Assembly (NCBI RefSeq): GCF_006543045.1
Contig: NZ_RBZW01000028.1
Location: 1 to 58,638 of the forward strand
Reading direction: 5' to 3'
Source: Salinadaptatus halalkaliphilus
GTDB lineage: Archaea; Halobacteriota; Halobacteria; Halobacteriales; Natrialbaceae
DNA: 58,638 nt
Shown here piece by piece: positions 53,250 to 58,638 of the stretch (position 1 is its first letter; each line of letters begins with the position of its first letter). Both the position numbers and the translations under genes were made by a program. The notes under the pieces are model-generated. The model did no database searches. It was not told where the DNA came from and saw nothing but the letters and a program-made list of their open reading frames with translations.

Positions 53250-54866
53250 TCACTCCTCGAGGAGTCCGTTCAGCAGTTTGCGTTCGGCAGCCCGGAGATG
53301 GTGGGTGATCGTCTGGCGCGTGACGCCGAACTGCTCGGCGAGTTCGGTCGCGGTCGTGTCCCGCGGGTGTTCGAAAAATCCCTGATAGTAGGCGTGTCGG
53401 ATGGCATCTTCCTGTTTGTCCGTCAGCGGCTCGAGCACGTGATCGATCCGTTCCGAAGCGTCCGATCGTCGATCCTGCCGAAGTGACGTGATCGTCGCAT
53501 CGCCCCCCGTCGATTCGAGGGCCGTTTCGAGAGTGGACACGGACTCGTGGTCCGGCAGTTGCACGTGCAGTTCCATTGCGTTCCCCTCGACGAGGGCCTC
53601 GAGGACCGCCCCATCGGTATCGAGAACCTGCGAGAGCGGTGTGTCTCCGTTGAGAAACAGCGCACAGTAAAGTGGGTCATCGCTACCCCGTCCCCGGACC
53701 GATTCGCCACCGTCGGCAACGGTTATCCCATCGGTTTCCCCGACGGCGTCGACGAGGGCGGATTCTGTCGTGCCCTCGACGGCAGTGAGACAGAGGAGGT
53801 CGCCGTCACGCCGACGGACGACCGATCGGACGAGGAGGCGACTCTCCGCCGGGAGCGCTCGCCAGAGCGCGAGAAGCGAGGTCGAGCCCTCCGTGAGTTC
53901 GATGCCCACCCGAACTGGCTGCTCCGAGAGCAGTGAGCGCCTGAACTCGGCGGAGTGGAACGCGTACCCAATTGTTTCGCCGAACTCGGCCAGCAGGTGG
54001 CGTCGCCGGTCGTCGAACGCTGGCCCATCACTAGCGTACACTCCGAGGACGCCAAAGCGAACGCCATCGTGCCGGACCGGAACGCCCGCAGCCGTTTCGA
54101 ACCCGTAGTCGGTGGCGATCGCGTGCCAGCTACGCTCGTCGTCCGCTGACGGGGACGGTGAGCGAACGACCGGCTCGTCCGCATCGCGGGCGGCGACCGC
54201 CGGGTCGGTGGGATCAGGGGCGGAATCGCCGCCGTGGAGGACGGTCTCGAGGAAGCCGTCGGCCCCGGCGCTGGCCTGGACCACGATTTCCCCGTCCTCG
54301 CGTTCGGTGCCGACCCAGGCACAGGCGTAGCCGTGGCCCTCGACCAAAAGCGAGCAAAACTCCTGACAGAGCGTCGTCTCGTCGCTGGTAGTCGTCAACA
54401 GCTCGAGGAGGGCGTTTTTTGCGTCGCGTTCGCGTTCCAGGGCGCGCCGGGTGCGGGCCGAGTCGACGACGGTCGCGACGCGGGTGGCCAGCAGGTTGGC
54501 ACCGCCGTCGTGTTTGACGACGTACTCGGTGACGCCCTTACGGGTGGCCTCGCTGGCGACGTGTTCGTCGCCGCGGCCGGTGACGAGGATGAACGGGCAG
54601 TCGGGGTCGGCCTCCCGGACGGTCTCGAGCAGGGCGAACCCGGTGCCGTCGCCGAGCTGGTAGTCACAGACGACGCAGTCGGGGTCGGTCACGGCGTAGC
54701 GATCGTGGCCCGCCGCGAGGCTGGTGGCCGTCTCGACCCGGACGGCGTCGACGGCGTGCTCGAGCAGCCGGGCAGTGCTTCGGACCCACACCTCGTCGTC
54801 GTCGACGAGCAATACGTCGACGGGCGTCTCGAACGACGGGACCGAGTCGGCAGAGGCGTCGCTCAT
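53250..54866 (-). CDS. REC-GAF-HTH_10 regulator (bacterio-opsin activator type)
   Basis: Protein of 538 residues. A receiver domain (about 15-130) has the acidic pocket D22-D24 and phosphoacceptor D68 (VVCDYQLGDG). A GAF domain follows (about 155-310; HGYACAWVGTER), then a BAT-type domain and a C-terminal HTH_10 motif (LTDKQEDAIRHAYYQGFFEH, then FGVTRQTITHHLRAAERKLL). It should link phosphorylation and small-molecule input to transcription. Confidence 0.9.
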   Translation of the reverse strand: MSDASADSVPSFETPVDVLLVDDDEVWVRSTARLLEHAVDAVRVETATSLAAGHDRYAVTDPDCVVCDYQLGDGTGFALLETVREADPDCPFILVTGRGDEHVASEATRKGVTEYVVKHDGGANLLATRVATVVDSARTRRALERERDAKNALLELLTTTSDETTLCQEFCSLLVEGHGYACAWVGTEREDGEIVVQASAGADGFLETVLHGGDSAPDPTDPAVAARDADEPVVRSPSPSADDERSWHAIATDYGFETAAGVPVRHDGVRFGVLGVYASDGPAFDDRRRHLLAEFGETIGYAFHSAEFRRSLLSEQPVRVGIELTEGSTSLLALWRALPAESRLLVRSVVRRRDGDLLCLTAVEGTTESALVDAVGETDGITVADGGESVRGRGSDDPLYCALFLNGDTPLSQVLDTDGAVLEALVEGNAMELHVQLPDHESVSTLETALESTGGDATITSLRQDRRSDASERIDHVLEPLTDKQEDAIRHAYYQGFFEHPRDTTATELAEQFGVTRQTITHHLRAAERKLLNGLLEE

Positions 54867-55205
54867 GGTCGGCCCTCTCGAGCGGCTGCGCGCGATGTCG
54901 AAACCAGGCGTTCGTGCCGGGGCATGTATTGTATCAGTTGTTGCAGGGTGCGTATTAAATTAGTATCTGCCTATGCAGATTTCCCTTTTATTACAACTGG
55001 ATTTCATTGCAGTAGCAATGAACGAGCGGATGCTGTGGCGAACGCCGTTTCGGATGAGGGACATGAATCGGGGGACTGGTTGCTGTAGCGGGCGTTGCTG
55101 TGGCGCGCGTCGACAGCGGTGGAGACAGTCCGGTGTGGGCACTGTCCGGCAACACACCGATGGCATAGCACTCCGGGCTGGGAGTGAGCTACTCGAGGTG
55201 GTGCG
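54867..55205. other. Region upstream of the adhesin gene
   Basis: About 340 bp without a recognisable gene. AT-rich elements (GTATTAAATTAGTATC near 54951, TTTTATTAC near 54985) could be promoters for the flanking divergent genes. Confidence 0.4.
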
Positions 55206-58200
55206 ATGAGCCGGCGCGGGGTTGTTGTCGTTGCGCTCGCCGTCGTCGGCCTCGGCGTCAGCGGGTTCGCTGCCACGGCCGTGGCCGACAGCGCGGACAT
55301 CGACGGTGAAGAGTCGGATGTCGATGCGAACCCCGCGACGGTGGGTGCAGACTCGACACACGAGTTTACGATAGAACTGGAAGATGGTAGTGAGATCGGT
55401 GAGATAGCCGAATTCGAATTCTATTATACGGAGGGTGACGGTGCAGGGACGTCCATAGACGGAATGGACGATGCTGACGTGACGATCGAAGTCAACGGGG
55501 AGACGTATGAAGATATCGACACCGTCAGTGTAGCTACCGACGAAAGTGTCGAGATTTCACTCGACGAGGCAATTCAAGTCGCCGCGGATGCTAGCCCTAG
55601 TGATCCAACAGCAGTAGAATCTGGCCAAAACATAGTCGTATTCCTCAACAATAACGATGCCGGTGAGATTACGAACTCGGAAGCGGTGGAGACCGAAGAT
55701 ATCGAGGTGACGCTCACCGAATCCGACGGATCAACGTCCGACTCGACGACCGTTTCGTTCGATACCAACGGTGCGAATTCAGTCGAGGTTGAAACCGATC
55801 CAGAGGATACGATCGCTGGTGATGCGATCAGCGGGAATCCCGAAGCCAAAGTAACGGACGAATCCGGGAACCCGGTCGAAGGTGTCGAAGTGACTGTCGA
55901 GGCACAAGGCGTCGAAGGCGGTGGGATCGATGCCGGAGAAACCGAAGTCGACACTGACGACGACGGCATCGCGACGTTCGACGATCTCGAGATCGAAGAC
56001 GCAGACGAGGGCTACGAACTCGAGTTCTCGATCGACACCGAGGGTAATGAAAACGTCGAAGACGGCGATGACGAGACGACCGACCCGTTCGATGTCGAAC
56101 CGGCAGATGCTGACACGATTACCGAGTTCGACATTGACGATGAGGAATTCGCCTACGACGACGGGTCGACGACCGTCACCGTCCAGGCCGAAGACGAGTT
56201 CGGCAACCCAGTCGAATACGAGGATGACGCGCTGACGCTGGATATCGACGGAGCCGTCTACTCGGATAGCGTTACTAACGTCGACATCAGTGATGGCGAC
56301 GCAGAAGTGACCATCGACGACCAGGACGCTCCTAGTGATCTCGACACCGCTGTCGGTGAGTTGACCGTTACCGCTGAAGCCGCTGATACCGGGAACACCG
56401 AGAGTGGTACCCTCACAGTCTATCCAGACTTCATTACTGTTAGTTTCACGGATTCTGAAGCTGATGCTGACGAAGAAGCGGTCACTGATCTCGACCTCGA
56501 ACTGGAAGATAGCGACGGGAACACACTCGCGGACGATGAGGTCGACCAGATCGACGTCGAGTACACGTTGTTTTTCAAACCGGACGACTACGATGACGAG
56601 GCAACTCTCGCCGAGCAGACGCTCACCGGAGAGAGTATTACCATCGAGGATGTGACCGAGGCAACGGATACGTGGACGTTTGCGGCCACCCGTGCTGACG
56701 ACTATGCCATCGAGGGTGACGTTCAGCCTGCCGTTACCGAGGGGGCCACTCAGAGCAATGTGCTCACTGTGAACCCAGTGCTGGACGATTTCACGCTCGA
56801 TGACGTGACAATCGAACAGGGAGATGAACTCGAAGTCGAGTTCAGCGATGCGGTAGACCTGGCCGGAGAGACCTTCGGAAGAGAGGAGGACGTGACCGTC
56901 GACGTTGACGATCTCACTGGAGTCGACGACCCTAAAACGGTCACTGTCGACTTCGATTCGGACGGCGCGTCGACGGACCTGGTCCTCGATGGATCGCAGA
57001 CAGTGGACGTCAGTGCAGGAACCTACGAGGACATCGATGCAAGCGCGGACGATGTCTCCGCTGTAGACTCGTTCACGGTCACTGTCGAAGTGCCGGTCGA
57101 CTCGGTGACCGCAACCATCGACGGTGACGAGGCACCGACCGCAACGACCGGTAAGACGGTAGCCGTCGATGTCACTGTCGAAGACGAAAACGGTGACGCG
57201 ATCGAAGACAAGGAAATCGAGATCGACGCCCTCGACGACGGCGGCGAGGATGTTACCGTCGAGGGCCTCTCCGAGAGCGACACGGCGACGACCGACTCGG
57301 ATGGTGTCGCCACCTTCGAGGACATTGTGTTCTCGGGTGAAATCGACGGGACTGTCGAGGTAACTACCAGTGCCGAGGACGACACCGCAGACACGATGAC
57401 CGTGACCGTCGGCGGCTTTGGGGCGGGTAACGGCTCCGCTACCGATCCCTACGTGATCGAGGACTGGGACCACCTCGATAACGTCCGCGAGAATCTCGAT
57501 AGCGAGTTCGTGCTGGCGAACGACCTGGACCAGGAGACTGAGGGCTACGACGACGTGGCGAGCGAGACCGCCAACGGCGGCGACGGCTTCGAGCCGATCG
57601 GCGAGGACGGTAACGAATTCACCGGGACGTTCGACGGACAGGGTAACGAAATCGTGGGTCTGTTCATCGGCCGGAGTCCGGGTACCTTCGACGGTGTCGG
57701 GTTGTTCGGCAACACCGACGGCGCACTGATTACCGAGGTCGCACTGGAGGACGTCGACGTGAACAGTGACGACCAGTTCGCGGGCGGCCTCGTCGGGGAC
57801 AACGACGGTACCATCACCGGGTCGTCCGTCACCGGCACTGTCAACGGCGACTCCGACGTGGGCGGCTTGGTCGGGCGGAGCGGCGGCGGCACTATCACCG
57901 AGTCGCACGCCTCCGGCATCGTCACCGGCTCCGAAGTCGTGGGTGGCCTCCTCGGGCACAACGGAGGCGCTATCGAAAAGTCGTCCGCCACCGGTGACGT
58001 CACCGGCTCCGACGATTTCGTGGGCGGCCTCGTCGGGCGGGGCGGCACTATCACCGAGTCGCACGCCACTGGCACCGTTATCGGCGACCAGTACGTGGGC
58101 GGGCTCGTCGGAGACAGCGGCGATGTAACGAAGTCGTACGCCACCGGTGACGTCACAGGCACCGAAGCCGTGGGCGGTCTCGTCGGCGGAAACGCCGGCG

Positions 58201-58631
58201 ACGTAACGGAGTCGTACGCCACCAGCACTGTCAACGGCTCCGACAGCGAGGTCGGTGGCCTCGTCGGGGACAACGAATATGGCGAGGTGAGCGAGTCGTA
58301 CTGGGACGACGAAGCGGCCGCTGTCATCGAAGCCGGTGTTGAGCAAGACGAACTAAGCGACGGTGGTGAGCCACTCGAGACCGACGAGATGACTGGCGCG
58401 AACGCCCCCGAGCACATGGACGGCTTCGCCTTCACCGACACCTGGCACGCCACGGACTCCTACCCCGCGCTTGCGTGGGAGGACACCGATCCGTTCTACG
58501 CGGTGACCCTCGAGGAGACGAACGCGCCGATCGACGAGGGTGTAATGAGTGACGGAAGTTATGGGCATGGGCTGAGATGGGCGAGTAATGGGAGGAGACC
58601 GGCGAGGCGATCTCGTTCGTCATCTGAGTGA
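55206..58631 (+). CDS. Secreted Ig-like/GLUG-repeat surface protein (adhesin-like)
   Basis: Protein of 1141 residues. An N-terminal Sec-type signal (RRGVVVVALAVVGLGVSGFA) is followed by several acidic Ig-like/invasin-type domains with the repeated AKVTDESGNPVEGVEVTVEA-like pattern (about 30-730). A linker (AGNGSATDPYVIEDWDHLDN, about 740) opens a GLUG-type array of about eight repeats of the VGGLVG..G.I..S.ATG.V type (about 858-1030). Such proteins are cell-surface adhesins. The last roughly 30 codons lose the acidic composition (GRRPARRSRSS), and no C-terminal anchor is visible, so a frameshift near 58540 is likely. Confidence 0.8.
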   Translation: MSRRGVVVVALAVVGLGVSGFAATAVADSADIDGEESDVDANPATVGADSTHEFTIELEDGSEIGEIAEFEFYYTEGDGAGTSIDGMDDADVTIEVNGETYEDIDTVSVATDESVEISLDEAIQVAADASPSDPTAVESGQNIVVFLNNNDAGEITNSEAVETEDIEVTLTESDGSTSDSTTVSFDTNGANSVEVETDPEDTIAGDAISGNPEAKVTDESGNPVEGVEVTVEAQGVEGGGIDAGETEVDTDDDGIATFDDLEIEDADEGYELEFSIDTEGNENVEDGDDETTDPFDVEPADADTITEFDIDDEEFAYDDGSTTVTVQAEDEFGNPVEYEDDALTLDIDGAVYSDSVTNVDISDGDAEVTIDDQDAPSDLDTAVGELTVTAEAADTGNTESGTLTVYPDFITVSFTDSEADADEEAVTDLDLELEDSDGNTLADDEVDQIDVEYTLFFKPDDYDDEATLAEQTLTGESITIEDVTEATDTWTFAATRADDYAIEGDVQPAVTEGATQSNVLTVNPVLDDFTLDDVTIEQGDELEVEFSDAVDLAGETFGREEDVTVDVDDLTGVDDPKTVTVDFDSDGASTDLVLDGSQTVDVSAGTYEDIDASADDVSAVDSFTVTVEVPVDSVTATIDGDEAPTATTGKTVAVDVTVEDENGDAIEDKEIEIDALDDGGEDVTVEGLSESDTATTDSDGVATFEDIVFSGEIDGTVEVTTSAEDDTADTMTVTVGGFGAGNGSATDPYVIEDWDHLDNVRENLDSEFVLANDLDQETEGYDDVASETANGGDGFEPIGEDGNEFTGTFDGQGNEIVGLFIGRSPGTFDGVGLFGNTDGALITEVALEDVDVNSDDQFAGGLVGDNDGTITGSSVTGTVNGDSDVGGLVGRSGGGTITESHASGIVTGSEVVGGLLGHNGGAIEKSSATGDVTGSDDFVGGLVGRGGTITESHATGTVIGDQYVGGLVGDSGDVTKSYATGDVTGTEAVGGLVGGNAGDVTESYATSTVNGSDSEVGGLVGDNEYGEVSESYWDDEAAAVIEAGVEQDELSDGGEPLETDEMTGANAPEHMDGFAFTDTWHATDSYPALAWEDTDPFYAVTLEETNAPIDEGVMSDGSYGHGLRWASNGRRPARRSRSSSE

Positions 58632-58638
58632 GGAGGAG

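Noticed and set aside
1-58638. CRISPR arrays, rRNA genes and replication-origin boxes
   Set aside because: I looked for regularly spaced direct repeats, rRNA signatures and Orc/Cdc6-linked boxes and saw none.

Overview
The window is chromosomal DNA of a halophilic archaeon (class Halobacteria). The predicted proteins are very acidic (Asp/Glu-rich), and codons are GC-rich with a strong third-position C/G bias. Many genes have a TATA-like box about 25-30 bp before the start codon, which is the pattern of leaderless haloarchaeal transcripts. Lineage markers include an archaeal SMC-related Sph protein, a SAMP2 ubiquitin-like protein, HalOD1 and HTH_10 (bacterio-opsin-activator type) proteins, a ribosomal protein L10e and a CspA cold-shock protein. 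A Natrialbales-type genome (Natrinema/Haloterrigena relatives) is my guess; I cannot confirm it from the sequence.

Layout. 1-1.7 kb: end of a glutaryl-CoA-dehydrogenase-like gene and an IclR regulator. 1.9-3.9 kb: Sph SMC-like ATPase, followed by a 1.7-kb AT-rich gene-free gap. 5.6-16.6 kb: two short-chain dehydrogenases, an aspartoacylase-family hydrolase, two tandem cyclophilins (the second a Tat lipoprotein with no standard start codon), a ferredoxin, tRNA-Leu(UAA), an SPW membrane protein, leucyl-tRNA synthetase, HalOD1 and DUF420 genes. 16.6-21.9 kb: PhoU/AbrB regulator, NAD-kinase-like protein, an MFS transporter, CspA and an Lrp/AsnC regulator. 22.2-26.9 kb: dabB-dabA inorganic-carbon transporter with a convergent beta-carbonic anhydrase. 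27-32.7 kb: MDR oxidoreductase, PAS histidine kinase, ABC-2 exporter and a membrane site-2 protease with CBS domains. 33-42.5 kb: L10e, a RimK-like ATP-grasp, HerA-type ATPase, DUF7344 regulator, iron-sulfur repair protein, samp2-GNAT pair and an XPD/DinG-type helicase. 42.6-48.1 kb: transposase remnant, nucleoside phosphorylase and a probable reactive-sulfur cluster (HTH_10 regulator, cupin, rhodanese-metallo-beta-lactamase, MFS) whose promoters share an operator palindrome. 49-58.6 kb: zinc-ribbon protein, ketopantoate-reductase-like gene, a 7TM/PAS histidine kinase facing a REC-GAF-HTH_10 regulator, and a large secreted Ig-like/GLUG adhesin reaching the window edge.

The most unusual element is a family of about ten dispersed, roughly 85-bp imperfect palindromes, with full-length, variant-core, interrupted and decayed copies. 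They share the termini CATACGG...CCGTATCAG around a GC-rich hairpin. In six copies the outermost TGA of the repeat is itself the stop codon of the adjacent gene (aspartoacylase, leuS, PhoU, MDR oxidoreductase, ABC permease, HerA). This suggests a mobile or amplified 3'-end hairpin, such as a transcription terminator or a MITE/REP-like element, that installs itself exactly at gene ends.
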